A stretch of 64,000 nt of DNA. Origin: Thermoanaerobaculales bacterium (lineage in GTDB: Bacteria; Acidobacteriota; Thermoanaerobaculia; Thermoanaerobaculales; Sulfomarinibacteraceae). Within the stretch, counting starts at the first letter, position 1; the number at the start of each line of letters is the position of its first letter. A program made the position numbers and the translations under genes. This document shows positions 24,192 to 33,375 of the stretch, one piece after another. The notes below the pieces were generated by a model. The model was not told the origin of the DNA and did not search any database. It saw only the letters and a program-made list of their open reading frames with translations. The DNA is taken from NCBI GenBank assembly GCA_025456145.1, contig JALOLD010000010.1:1-64000 (forward strand), given 5' to 3'.

Positions 24192-25559
24192 GTGGAGGCC
24201 GAGCCGACCTGGTCGGGCGCCCCGTGCCGGGAACCCCTCGACCGTCGACCCGGCTGGCGATGGCTCGTCGCCGCCGCCGCGGCCTGGGTCGCCGCGGTGC
24301 ACGCAACGCTGTGGTGGCTCGACCGAGTCCCGGTGCTGCGCACCTTGTGGGGCGATGAGCGCACCTACCTCGGCTCGGCCCTCGACCTGCTCGCCGGCGA
24401 TCCCGGGTGGTGGCCGGAGCCGCTGTGGCCGCCGCTCTACCCGCAGCTCCTCGCCGGGCTGATCTGGCTCGGCAAGGGCTCGTTGACGCCGGTCGTGCTC
24501 TTCCAAACCGGGCTGCTGGCGGTCGCAGCCGTGGTGCTCGGCGATCTCGTTCGGCGGCTGACCGGCTCGACCGCGGCGGCGGTCGCGGTGGCCTCGGTCG
24601 CGCTCGGCTACCCGCCGCTGGCGTCGTTCTGCCACTACCTGTGGCCCGAGGTCGTCCACCTGTTCCTCTTCGTCGCGCTGCTCTGGCTGCTCGCGGTTCG
24701 CGGAGACCGCCCCGCGTGGTGCGCCGTGGCGGGGGTCGCCCTCGGCCTCGCGCTGCTCGGCAAGAGCCTGCTCCTGCCCTTCGTACCGGTGCTGCTCGTC
24801 GTGGCGGTCTGGGGAATGAAACCGCTCCGTGCCGCGGTCAGGGTCGCGGTCGTGGCCGGGCTCGCCGCCGCCACGATGGCGCCGACCCTCGCGGCCAACG
24901 CGCGCCGGACCGGTGGTCCGGGTCTGGTCGGCTCGTCGACCTTCAACCTCTGGGTCGGTCTCAACGACGTCGGACGGGAGAGCTTCCGCCACGACGTGGT
25001 GTGGCCGGAGTTCCAGGCATGGGTGGCGAGCGCCGACAGCCACGCTGCCAGGGACCGGATTCTCCGCGAGCGGATCCGCGAGCTGGTCCGCACGAGAGGG
25101 CTCGCCGCGGTCGTCCGAGAGCAGCTTTCTCGTCAGTACTACAGGCTGTTCGACGCCGGCTGCTACCTGACCGACCAGCTGCCGGGCGGCGCTGCCCAGC
25201 TGCAGGCCGGAGCGGGCTACCTCGGAGCGGGACCGCGGCTCGGGCGGTTGGTCAGAACGGCGACGGTCGTCTCGATCCTCGGGCTGTACCTCGCGGCGAC
25301 CGCCGGCCTGGCGCTCGGCGGGTGTCGAGGAAACCGGTGGGTCCGGGTCCTGGTGGTGTTCCTCGTTTACAATTTGCTGCTCTTCCTGTGGCTTCACGTC
25401 AAAACCCGCTACCGGATCCAGATGCTGCCCGCCGCCTTTGTCGGGGTCGGCTGCCTCGTCGCCTGGTTCGAGACGGGCTGGCATCCTCGACCGTCGGCCC
25501 GGCGGATCGCCGGAGCGACCGTCATCGGTGGGCTGCTGCTTTGGCTGGCCCTCGCATGA
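24192..25559 (+). CDS. Multi-pass membrane protein, GT-C glycosyltransferase-like
   Basis: A 455-residue protein with about ten hydrophobic segments. The first loop carries the acidic WGDERTYLGSALDLL (about 52-66), the position and style of the catalytic Asp-Glu loop in GT-C glycosyltransferases of the ArnT/PMT group, which use polyprenyl-linked sugars outside the membrane. WPPLYPQLLAGLIWL and HVKTRYRIQMLPAAFV near the end fit that family. GTG 24192 is chosen because it lies just after the preceding stop; GTG 24144 is also in frame. Next to a secreted peptidase it could modify exported proteins or lipids, but that is inference. Confidence 0.72.
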   Translation: MEAEPTWSGAPCREPLDRRPGWRWLVAAAAAWVAAVHATLWWLDRVPVLRTLWGDERTYLGSALDLLAGDPGWWPEPLWPPLYPQLLAGLIWLGKGSLTPVVLFQTGLLAVAAVVLGDLVRRLTGSTAAAVAVASVALGYPPLASFCHYLWPEVVHLFLFVALLWLLAVRGDRPAWCAVAGVALGLALLGKSLLLPFVPVLLVVAVWGMKPLRAAVRVAVVAGLAAATMAPTLAANARRTGGPGLVGSSTFNLWVGLNDVGRESFRHDVVWPEFQAWVASADSHAARDRILRERIRELVRTRGLAAVVREQLSRQYYRLFDAGCYLTDQLPGGAAQLQAGAGYLGAGPRLGRLVRTATVVSILGLYLAATAGLALGGCRGNRWVRVLVVFLVYNLLLFLWLHVKTRYRIQMLPAAFVGVGCLVAWFETGWHPRPSARRIAGATVIGGLLLWLALA

Positions 25560-25578
25560 TCTGTATACTCCCCTGGCT

Positions 25579-28347
25579 GTGAAGGTCGCGCAATCCTGCA
25601 CGCTGGCGGCGCTCGTCGTCCTCTGCTCGGGGGCCGACCGAGCGACGGCGTCCGCCCCGGTCTTCAAGGTCTACGTCGAGCACGGTGGGATCTACGAGAT
25701 CGGCTACGACCGGCTGGTCGAGGCCGGGCTCGGGGGCCCGGCGCCGAGCGCGGCGATCGGTCTGCGCAACCACGGCCGGCCGGTCCCGGTGTGGGTCGAG
25801 GACGGCGACGACGGCGTCTTCGACGACGGCGACCGGCTGCTCTTCGCGGGCGAGGTGCTGCGCGGCGACTACTCCTACCTCGACCCCCACTCGCGGTTCA
25901 ACTGCTATGTTCTGGACCTGGCGGACCCGGCGCCGCTCCACGGTCGGACCGCGCCGGCGCCTGAACCGACGCCGGCGTCCGCCGAGCTGGTCGCCCACCA
26001 CCACCTCGAGTCCGACCGGGTCATGGTGCGCTTCCGAGCCCGACCGGATGCGCCCGAGGAGGAGTGGTACTGGGAGCGGCTCTCGGTCGCCGATCGGGAG
26101 CCCTTCCACCAGCAGCTCGCGGTCGACGGCCTCGCCCGCCGGCCGGCGGCCGCCGCGGCGTCGCTCGCGTGGGCCGACGCCCTGGCCGACGCTCTGCGGT
26201 CGGCCGGGTCCGGGCCATCCGAAGTGCTCGACCGGCTCGGCGCGGTCTTCGACCGACCGCCTGCGTCCTCGACCACGGTCCGCCTGGTCCTCGGGCTGCG
26301 CGGCTGGTCGAGGCAGCAGCACGCCGAGCGGGGCGAGCTGCCCGACCACGAGCTCGAGATCGCGGTCGACGGCCAGGTCGTCGGCGTCGCGCGGTGGGAC
26401 GGGACCGACCACTACGTGTACGAGCTCGAGATCCAGGCCGATCGGCTGACCCGTCATGACCCCGAGCTCACCCTCAGGGTCGTCAAGCGGGCCTACCCTG
26501 AGTCGGGCGAGCTGTTGGTCGACGTCGTCCTGCTCAACTGGATCGAGCTCGCGATCCCGCACGTCGCGCGGGTCGAGGACGAGCAGCTCAGGCTCCGGCT
26601 GGCCGGGGCGAGCGGTGGGCGGCGGATCGAGCTTTCGGCAGACCGATCGGGGCCGGTCGATCTCTACTTGCCCGACGGGCTGCGGCTGCGCGGCGACGGC
26701 CGGGTCGGCGCCGAGCTGCCCGAGGGTGCCGACGAGTTCTTTGTGCTGCCTGCCGGAGCGGCCGTCTCGCCCGACGAGATCGTGCTCGACCGGCCGTCGG
26801 ATCTCGCTTCCTCCGGTCACCAGGCCGACTACATCATGATCACCCACCGGTCGTTGATCGACAGCGCGGCACGGCTCGCCGAGTTCCACCGCTCGCGCGG
26901 CCTCACCGTCGAGCTGGTGGACGTACAGGACCTCTACGACGAGTTCAACCACGGGATCGTCGCCCCCCGCGCCATCAGGGACTTCCTCGAGCACGCCCAC
27001 CGGAGCTGGCGCCGGCCGGCGCCGCGCTTCGTGCTGCTGGTCGGCGACGCGAGCTGGGACTTCAAGAACGCCACCGCCGACGACCGGAACTACGCCGACT
27101 GGACCTATCGACCGGGCGAGAGCCGGCGATTCTCGAAGAACCAGAGCTCGGCCTATGCCGAGGGCGCGGAGCTCAACCACCGCAACCTCGTGCCGACCGC
27201 GAGCTATCTGACCCTCGAGGGGCACGCCGCGAGCGACACCTGGTTCGCCTGTCTCGACGACGGCGATATGCTCCCCGACCTGGCGATCGGCCGCCTCCCG
27301 GTGGTGAGCCCCGCCGAGCTCGACCAGGTCGTCGACAAGACCATCGCCTTCGCGTCGGCGCCGCCGGTCGGCCCATGGCGACGCAACCTCCTCTTCATCG
27401 CCAACGAGAGCGAGGGGTTCCAGCGGCGCAGCGACCGGATCGCCGATCACTACGCCGGGCTCGGCTATGTCCCGATCAAGATCTACCCCCACCCCTCCGA
27501 GCCGGCAAACGAGCACCACAGCCGGCGGATTCTCGAGATCATGGACGGCGGCGTGCTCACGGTGCACTTCATCGGGCATGGGGGGCGGTACATCTGGCGC
27601 ACCGGCCCGCCGGACCTCGCCAAGAACCACGACCTGTTCACCCTCGAGCACCTCGACAAGCTCGCTCCCAACCGGCGCCTCCCGGTGGTCCTCAGCCTGA
27701 CCTGCTACTCCGCGCCGTTCGACCACCCGACCGCCGACTCGATCGGCGAGAAGCTGCTGCGGGTCGCCGATCGCGGCGCCGTCGCGGTGTTTGCCGCCTC
27801 GTGGCGCAACAGCCCGTCACCGGCGATGGGTGAGAGCCTGCTCGCCGAGCTGACGACCCCGGGCGTCACCATCGGCGAGGCGATCATGCGGGCCAAGCGG
27901 GAGTTCCGCAGCGACATGCTCATCCAGACCTACAACCTGCTCGGCGATCCTGCGGTGCCGGTCGCGCCCCCCGGCCGGCAGCTCGAGCTCGAGCTCGGGC
28001 CGAACGACTCGGGTTTTTTGTTGCGGGGACGCCTGCCCGACGCGCTCGGAGCAGGGTCGCTCCTCGCCGAGTGGGTGACCGCCGACGGCACGACGATCCG
28101 TGAGGACCGGATGGACCTTCGGGGCGTCGATCTCGAGCTTGCCCTCGACAGCGGAGAGCTCGCCGACGGTGTCGAGCTCGCCGGCGTGCGTGTCTACGTC
28201 TGGGACGAAGGTCGTGGGGTCGACGGGATCGGCTGGGCCGGGCTCCCCGCGGCCGGCGAGGCCGGGCCGGCGGGGCTCCCCCCCGACGACGCCGGAGATG
28301 GTGGCGAGGTGATCGACCGCGAACGCCGGTCGGAGGAGGAGCCGTGA
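25579..28347 (+). CDS. Secreted C25 (gingipain-type) cysteine peptidase
   Basis: A 922-residue secreted protein. The first ~27 residues are a signal peptide (CTLAALVVLCSG...ATAS). The N-terminal ~400 residues are beta-rich, with a GGIYEIGYDRLVEAGL opening seen in many C25 proteins. The peptidase domain spans about 415-800: YIMITHRSLIDSAARLAEFHRSRG, LLVGDASWDF, then His667 in HFIGHGGRY and Cys709 in LSLTCYSAPFD, the catalytic pair. It ends LLGDPAVPV as expected, followed by a beta domain and a charged tail. No type IX sorting domain is seen. The GTG start has TATACT nine bases upstream and no ribosome-binding site. Its stop overlaps the next ATG. Confidence 0.9.
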   Translation: MKVAQSCTLAALVVLCSGADRATASAPVFKVYVEHGGIYEIGYDRLVEAGLGGPAPSAAIGLRNHGRPVPVWVEDGDDGVFDDGDRLLFAGEVLRGDYSYLDPHSRFNCYVLDLADPAPLHGRTAPAPEPTPASAELVAHHHLESDRVMVRFRARPDAPEEEWYWERLSVADREPFHQQLAVDGLARRPAAAAASLAWADALADALRSAGSGPSEVLDRLGAVFDRPPASSTTVRLVLGLRGWSRQQHAERGELPDHELEIAVDGQVVGVARWDGTDHYVYELEIQADRLTRHDPELTLRVVKRAYPESGELLVDVVLLNWIELAIPHVARVEDEQLRLRLAGASGGRRIELSADRSGPVDLYLPDGLRLRGDGRVGAELPEGADEFFVLPAGAAVSPDEIVLDRPSDLASSGHQADYIMITHRSLIDSAARLAEFHRSRGLTVELVDVQDLYDEFNHGIVAPRAIRDFLEHAHRSWRRPAPRFVLLVGDASWDFKNATADDRNYADWTYRPGESRRFSKNQSSAYAEGAELNHRNLVPTASYLTLEGHAASDTWFACLDDGDMLPDLAIGRLPVVSPAELDQVVDKTIAFASAPPVGPWRRNLLFIANESEGFQRRSDRIADHYAGLGYVPIKIYPHPSEPANEHHSRRILEIMDGGVLTVHFIGHGGRYIWRTGPPDLAKNHDLFTLEHLDKLAPNRRLPVVLSLTCYSAPFDHPTADSIGEKLLRVADRGAVAVFAASWRNSPSPAMGESLLAELTTPGVTIGEAIMRAKREFRSDMLIQTYNLLGDPAVPVAPPGRQLELELGPNDSGFLLRGRLPDALGAGSLLAEWVTADGTTIREDRMDLRGVDLELALDSGELADGVELAGVRVYVWDEGRGVDGIGWAGLPAAGEAGPAGLPPDDAGDGGEVIDRERRSEEEP

Positions 28348-28784
28348 TGAAGTTCTGGTGCACCGTCGTGATCGCCGTGCTGCTGCTCGCGCTCGGATTC
28401 GGTCCGGGCGAGGCCGCGGCCGAGACGCCCGAGCCGACCCCGCCGGCGGAGAGCGGGAACGGCGGGGAGGGCGCCGAGGGGACCGCCGAAGAGCCGCCGG
28501 CCAACACGCTCCGGTGGACGACGGCGAGCGAGGTCGACAACTTCGGCTTCGACATCTACCGGGCCCTCGTCGAGGACGGGCCGTTCGACCGGATCACCGC
28601 CGAGCCCCTGCCGGGCGCCGGCACGACCGACGAGCCGCAGAACTACGTCTTCGTCGATGTCGACATCGACCCGACCCGGGACTACTTCTACTACATCGAG
28701 AGCATCTCGCTCGGCGGCGTGCGCGAGAAGTTCAGCCCGGTGATCCGCGCCCCGGCCAAGCGACCCGGCGAAGGCAAAGACTGA
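28347..28784 (+). CDS. Secreted companion protein with fibronectin-III-like domain
   Basis: A 145-residue protein with a clear signal peptide (residues 1-25, ending GEAAA), a proline/glutamate/glycine linker and one beta domain from about 53: TLRWTTASEVDNFGFDIYRA...YIESISLGGVREKFSP. The LRW-TASEVDN-GF-IYR pattern is common next to or within C25 peptidases and adhesins, usually as a C-terminal module of a longer protein; here it is a separate small protein. The ATG at 28347 overlaps the stop of the peptidase (TGATG), so the two are made together and probably act together outside the cytoplasm. A GTG at 28344 could add one residue. Confidence 0.82.
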   Translation: MKFWCTVVIAVLLLALGFGPGEAAAETPEPTPPAESGNGGEGAEGTAEEPPANTLRWTTASEVDNFGFDIYRALVEDGPFDRITAEPLPGAGTTDEPQNYVFVDVDIDPTRDYFYYIESISLGGVREKFSPVIRAPAKRPGEGKD

Positions 28785-28908
28785 GCGCTCAAGACGTTCG
28801 GCCACGGACTCCGGTTCGGTGATTCACACCACGGATTTCCTGACGCGCGTGCTCTAGGGTTGAGATGCGACCCTGCGCGCCCGACCCGTGGTCGAGAGAG
28901 AGGACGCC

Positions 28909-31347
28909 GTGATCGAAACCCGCCAGATTCTCGAGGAGCTCGAGCTCAGGAACGTGCTGGCGACGTCGGCGACGGGCGCTGTCTTTCTCGCGGGCGACCC
29001 GACCACCGGCGACGACGTCGTCATCAAAATGGTGAGCTGCGCGGTGCCCGGGGCCGAGGAGAAGGTCCGGCGGCTCTTCCTCGAGATGGCTTCGGCGGCG
29101 CGATCGGCCCCGATCGCGGCCATGCCGCGGCTGACCGACCACGGCCTCACTCCGGAGGGGGACGGCTTCCTCGTGATGGATCTGGTCGAGGGGCGAACTC
29201 TCGACACCTTTGACGACATCCCGGCCTTTGCCGCGGTCAACATCCTGCTCGACATCTTGTCCTGTATCGAGGATCTCGCCCGGCTCTCCACGGCCCACCT
29301 CAACCTGAAGTCGAACAACATCCTCGTCACCAACTCCCCGAGGGACGACCGGGCGGTGGTGCTCGGCTTCGGGACGAGCGCGACCCTGGTCCACGCCGGC
29401 CCTGGCGTTCCGGTTCCGGCCGAGGATCCCCATCTCGCGCCCGAGCTCGTCGCGGGGAACCTGCTCCCCGCCGACCAGCGTTGGAGGAGCGATCTCTTCT
29501 CCTTCGGTGTCATCGCCTGCGGCATGCTCGGCGCCGAGATCGAGGCCAACGGCTACGACCGCCCGATCGTCACCCTCACCGAGCCGGTCCGCTCGGCGCT
29601 GCCCGAGGCCGAGCCCCTCGAGGAGATCCTCGGTCGCGTCATGGCGCCCGACCCGATGCTGCGCGGCGACTCGCCGTCTGATGTCCGCGACCCGCTGATC
29701 AGGGCGCTGCCCGACCCGCCGTCGATGATCGGCGTCGCGGCGGCCGCGGCTACGGTCGAGCCGCCGACCTTCGACCCCAACCGGACCGACCCCTCCTTCG
29801 AGGCGCCGACCGTCGAGGCCGGGCCTGCCGCCCCCCCGCCCCCCGCCGGGGAGGTCGACCGGGAGGCGGTGACCGACGTGATGGAGATCGGCGACGACTG
29901 GCCGGCGGTGCTGTTCGACGACCCCGAGCTGCCGGCGAGCCTCGATCCGGCCGAGGATACCGACGTCAGCAACCCGGTTCCGCCAGACGTCTGGGTCCCA
30001 CCGGCGACCGCCGAGGCGGTCGAGGCGGTCGGTCCGACGGCGACCTCGGCGACCGTCGGCGGTGGCCGGCGGGTGTCTCGCCTCGAGCTCGCGGTGGTCG
30101 CCGCGGTGGTGATCGTGCTCGGCGGCATCATCGCCTTTACCTGGTCGACCTCCGCCAGACGCGACCGGGCGCCGGTCGTCGCCGGCGTCGCCCAGGTGCC
30201 GGATCGGGACGGCGACGAGACCCTCGTGCCGCCGCCTCCCGACGCCAACCTGTTCGACGACCTGCTCAAGATCCGGGGGTTGGTGGATGCCGGAGACCTC
30301 GAGTCGGCCCGCGCCGCCCTCGACGAGCTCGAGAGCCGGGACGACGTGTCGATGACCTCGGACGAGGCCGCGCTCTACGAGAGCCTGGTCGCCGCGGTCG
30401 CCGAGGAGGCCGGCCGGACGACGGCCATCGCGGACCTCAGAAACGGCCTCGCCCACGGCAGCATCAAGATGGTGCGGCGCGGCGCCGCCGGTCTTTCCGG
30501 GATGAGCCCGATCGAGATCGCCGCCGAAGACGGCCTCGCCGACGACCTCCAACAGGCTCGGCAGGTGATCGGGCTGCACACCCGGATGTGGGACGCGTAC
30601 AACGCGGGCGACTATCTCGGGGCGATCTCGGCGAGCAACGAGCTGGCCCACGAGCTGCCGGGCTACAGCGGCGCCGGCGAGGTCCGCGAGCAGTCCGCCG
30701 ACGCGATCGAGGCGCGCGCCGAAGCCCACCTCGCCGGGAATGAGTACGACAGCGCCCTCGCGGTCTTCGAGAGCCTCCTCCGGGTGTGGCCGGACCGGGC
30801 GGGGCTGCCGGCCCGGGTCGACCGGTGCCGCGAGCAGCTCGCGATCACCCGTCGGGAGGAGTCGGTCATCACCGCGGCCCTCGCCATGGGGCAGGCCGGA
30901 GATCCCGAGGGCGGTCTCGCCCGGCTCGACTCGATCGCCGGCGAGACCCGATTGGCTGACGAGGTGGCGGCGGCCCGCTCGACCCTCGAGGCGAAGCTCG
31001 CCGCGCTCGACGCCGGCGCCCCGAGGGTCGAGCTCGCGACCGCGGTCGAGCTCTCCTTCAAGAAGAACGAGCGTCTGACGATCCCCTTCCGGGCGACCGA
31101 CGACCACCGGGTCGAGGAGGTCGTCGTCCACGCCCGGAACCAGAACGACGAGGCCTACCTCGAGATCCCGCTCGAGGCCGATGACCAGGGGCTCTACCCG
31201 TTCGTCGTGACCCCCGAGCTGCACGGCAACACCGACGTCGTGTTCTACGTCGTCGCGGTCGACCGCAGCGGCCACGTCGGCCGGCTCGGCAGCAGCGATC
31301 AGCCGCTGACGATCGTCCGGTCGAAGTGGTTCAAGAAGCTGCTCTGA
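28909..31347 (+). CDS. Membrane-anchored pseudokinase with helical-repeat extracytoplasmic region
   Basis: An 812-residue protein. Residues 1-270 have the fold marks of a Hanks-type Ser/Thr kinase: ATP-site Lys40 in VVIK, HLNLKSNN at 130-137, GFG at 153-155 and an APE-like APEL. The catalytic Asp of HRD is Asn132 and the DFG Asp is Gly153, so catalysis should be lost or impaired. A proline-rich acidic linker leads to one membrane segment (about 392-412). Beyond it lie helical, TPR-like repeats (about 430-700) and a final beta domain (about 715-810). It may sense or scaffold rather than phosphorylate. GTG 28909 is chosen for the GAGAGAGAGG just upstream; GTG 28888 is in frame. No phosphatase or kinase partner is adjacent. 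Confidence 0.82.
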   Translation: MIETRQILEELELRNVLATSATGAVFLAGDPTTGDDVVIKMVSCAVPGAEEKVRRLFLEMASAARSAPIAAMPRLTDHGLTPEGDGFLVMDLVEGRTLDTFDDIPAFAAVNILLDILSCIEDLARLSTAHLNLKSNNILVTNSPRDDRAVVLGFGTSATLVHAGPGVPVPAEDPHLAPELVAGNLLPADQRWRSDLFSFGVIACGMLGAEIEANGYDRPIVTLTEPVRSALPEAEPLEEILGRVMAPDPMLRGDSPSDVRDPLIRALPDPPSMIGVAAAAATVEPPTFDPNRTDPSFEAPTVEAGPAAPPPPAGEVDREAVTDVMEIGDDWPAVLFDDPELPASLDPAEDTDVSNPVPPDVWVPPATAEAVEAVGPTATSATVGGGRRVSRLELAVVAAVVIVLGGIIAFTWSTSARRDRAPVVAGVAQVPDRDGDETLVPPPPDANLFDDLLKIRGLVDAGDLESARAALDELESRDDVSMTSDEAALYESLVAAVAEEAGRTTAIADLRNGLAHGSIKMVRRGAAGLSGMSPIEIAAEDGLADDLQQARQVIGLHTRMWDAYNAGDYLGAISASNELAHELPGYSGAGEVREQSADAIEARAEAHLAGNEYDSALAVFESLLRVWPDRAGLPARVDRCREQLAITRREESVITAALAMGQAGDPEGGLARLDSIAGETRLADEVAAARSTLEAKLAALDAGAPRVELATAVELSFKKNERLTIPFRATDDHRVEEVVVHARNQNDEAYLEIPLEADDQGLYPFVVTPELHGNTDVVFYVVAVDRSGHVGRLGSSDQPLTIVRSKWFKKLL

Positions 31348-31359
31348 CCGGACACGGGC

Positions 31360-31749
31360 TCAGAGCAATCGGCCGCGGTCGGGGCTGAAGGCGTTGCGGT
31401 GGTGGCGGATGCTCCAGTACGGCGGACGCCGTAGGCGCTCGACCGTGACGACGTCGAAGCGGCACGGCCGGTTCCACAGGTCGTGGCTCGACAGGTAGGC
31501 CGACGACACCCGGACCAGGGCCTCGCGCTTCGCCCGGTCGACGGCGGCGGCGGCGCCGCCGAAGCCGGCGCTCGAGCGCATCTTGACCTCGACGAAGACG
31601 ATCTCGCGGCGCCTTTCGGCGACCAGGTCGAGCTCGCCGCCGGCTGCCCGCCAGTTACGGTCGCGGATGCGGTAGCCCTTGAGCACGAGCAGCAGCCATG
31701 CGACCCACTCCGCCCGCCGACCGAGAGACTGCCGGTTCACGGGGACCAT
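31360..31749 (-). CDS. yraN: YraN/UPF0102 family nuclease-fold protein
   Basis: A 129-residue member of UPF0102, small proteins with an endonuclease-like fold often found near DNA processing or rnhB genes; the cellular role is not settled. Family marks are GRRAEWVAWLLLVLKGYRI, RNWRAAGGELDLVAERRREIVFVEVKMRSS (with the Asp-Glu-Lys of the restriction-enzyme-like fold) and the C-terminal CRFDVV. The ATG at 31749 is divergent from queA across 58 bases. It is convergent with the pseudokinase gene, with only 12 bases between stops. Confidence 0.93.
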   Translation of the reverse strand: MVPVNRQSLGRRAEWVAWLLLVLKGYRIRDRNWRAAGGELDLVAERRREIVFVEVKMRSSAGFGGAAAAVDRAKREALVRVSSAYLSSHDLWNRPCRFDVVTVERLRRPPYWSIRHHRNAFSPDRGRLL

Positions 31750-31807
31750 TGTGCCTCACCGGCCGAGCCGCCGGCCCTGCTCGGCCTCACCGTCGTATCA
31801 TGCCGCG

Positions 31808-32836
31808 GTGCGAACCGACGACTTCGACTACGCTCTCCCGGCGGACCGGATCGCCCAGCAACCGGCGCCGCGTGGCTCCTCGCGGCTGCTCGTCCTCGAC
31901 CGCGCCGATGGCAGGATCGAGCACCGCAGGGTCTCCGATCTGCCGGATCTCCTCCGGCCGCGGGATCTGCTGCTGCTCAACGACACCCGGGTGATCCCGG
32001 CGCGGCTCCATGCGTGCCGTCCGACCGGGCGCCGCTTCGAGCTTCTGCTGCTGCGCGAGCTCGGCGGGGGCGCCTGGGAGACCCTGGTGCGGCCAGGCTC
32101 GCGGACCCGCCCCGGGGAGCGGCTCGAGCTGGCCGACGGCGGTGTCGCGGTACCCCTCGAGCGGCGCGGCGACGGCCGCTGGGCGGTGGCCTTCGACCCC
32201 GCTCTCGGGCTCGACCGTCTCGAGGAGATCGGCGAGGTTCCGCTGCCCCCCTACATCGCCCGGCCGGACGGGGCGACGCCGGCCGATCGGGAGACCTACC
32301 AGACGGTGTACGCCGCGACGCCGGGCGCGGTCGCCGCACCGACCGCCGGCCTCCACTTCAGCCGCGAGCTGCTCGAGGCCGTCACCGTGCGGGGCGTCGA
32401 GCCCGCCTACCTCACCCTGCACGTCGGGCTCGGGACCTTCCGGCCGGTCGCCGCGGAGCGGGTGGCCGACCACCGGATGCACAGCGAGTGGTACCGCTTC
32501 TCGGAGCACACGGCGGCGGCGGTCAACACGGCCCTCGCGAACGACCGGAGGGTCGTCTGCGTCGGGACGACGGCGGTTCGCGCTCTCGAGGGGGCGCTGG
32601 CGGCCGGTCGGGGAGTGGTCGCGCCGGGCGACGCCTGGACCGACATCTTCATCACCCCGGGCTTCACCTTCTCGGGCGCCGGCGCGCTGCTCACCAACTT
32701 CCACCTGCCGCGGTCGACCCTGCTCATGCTGGTCAGCGCTTTCGCCGGGCGCGAGCTCGTGCTCGAGGCCTACCGGGAGGCGATCGTCTCCGGTTACCGC
32801 TTCTACTCCTACGGCGACGCGATGCTGATCGTCTGA
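31808..32836 (+). CDS. queA: S-adenosylmethionine:tRNA ribosyltransferase-isomerase
   Basis: A 342-residue QueA, which transfers the ribosyl part of S-adenosylmethionine to 7-aminomethyl-7-deazaguanine in tRNA to form epoxyqueuosine. Characteristic stretches are FDYALPADRIAQQPAPRGSSRLLVL, LLLNDTRVIPARL, PLPPYIARP, YQTVYAATPGAVAAPTAGLHFS, LTLHVGLGTFRPV and FITPGFTFSGAGALLTNFHLPRSTLLMLVSAFAG. GTG 31808 gives the usual length; TATCAT at 31796-31801 ends six bases before it and no ribosome-binding site is visible, so a leaderless message is possible. No tgt gene is in the window. Confidence 0.96.
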   Translation: MRTDDFDYALPADRIAQQPAPRGSSRLLVLDRADGRIEHRRVSDLPDLLRPRDLLLLNDTRVIPARLHACRPTGRRFELLLLRELGGGAWETLVRPGSRTRPGERLELADGGVAVPLERRGDGRWAVAFDPALGLDRLEEIGEVPLPPYIARPDGATPADRETYQTVYAATPGAVAAPTAGLHFSRELLEAVTVRGVEPAYLTLHVGLGTFRPVAAERVADHRMHSEWYRFSEHTAAAVNTALANDRRVVCVGTTAVRALEGALAAGRGVVAPGDAWTDIFITPGFTFSGAGALLTNFHLPRSTLLMLVSAFAGRELVLEAYREAIVSGYRFYSYGDAMLIV

Positions 32837-33085
32837 TCGGGGGTGGCGGGGACCGACCCGGCTCCGGCTGCCGGGTCAGCCGGTGGGGGCGGGGTCACGG
32901 AGTGGTTCGGGGTGGGGTGCAGGAAGGGAAACGGCCGCAGGGGGCTCGTTTGACGGCGGTGGGAGACGCCCGGCGCCCCGGTCGCCCGATCGTCGGATCG
33001 GGCTCGTCGGTCCGGAGACCGAGGGCGGAGGGCGGCAACGTCATTGGCTTCATCAATAGAAGATTGTCGCGGAAAGGCGGCGAGG

Positions 33086-33253
33086 TTACTCTCCGTCGCC
33101 TCGGCGAACCCGGTCGTCGTCGTCGAGCAGCACCCGCTGAGCGGGCGTCTCGAGATCGTCCATCTGCCCGGTTCGGGTCGCCCAGATGAAGGCGGCGACG
33201 CCGGCCGCCGCGAGGAGGAGCGCGACCGGAAGCGCGATGAAGACCACCGACAT
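33086..33253 (-). CDS. ccoS: Cytochrome oxidase maturation protein CcoS, cbb3-type
   Basis: A 55-residue single-span membrane protein, MSVVFIALPVALLLAAAGVA..., followed by the CcoS hallmark GQMDDLETPAQRVLLDDD. CcoS is needed to insert heme and copper into cbb3 oxidase in the model alphaproteobacterium Rhodobacter. The ATG at 33253 is chosen for the family N-terminus; an in-frame ATG at 33271 would add six residues. CATAAT (33260-33265, minus strand) ends six bases before the ATG, suggesting a leaderless transcript from its own promoter. It belongs functionally with ccoI and the cco genes further along but is separated from them by the plus-strand mscS gene. The 249 bases between queA and ccoS show no gene. 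Confidence 0.9.
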   Translation of the reverse strand: MSVVFIALPVALLLAAAGVAAFIWATRTGQMDDLETPAQRVLLDDDDRVRRGDGE

Positions 33254-33375
33254 GGGTCGATTATGACTCATGCGGGGATGACGGTGGCGCCGTCGGCTGG
33301 CGGGACGCCGGCCTCGCGTTATCATGATGACCGGATTCGACGGGGCCTCGAGCGAGGCGGGATTGGAGGTCGCAG

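Noticed and set aside
33086-33325. 79-residue version of CcoS
   Set aside because: The first 24 residues are Arg/His-rich and unlike the family; the CcoS N-terminus starts at 33253.
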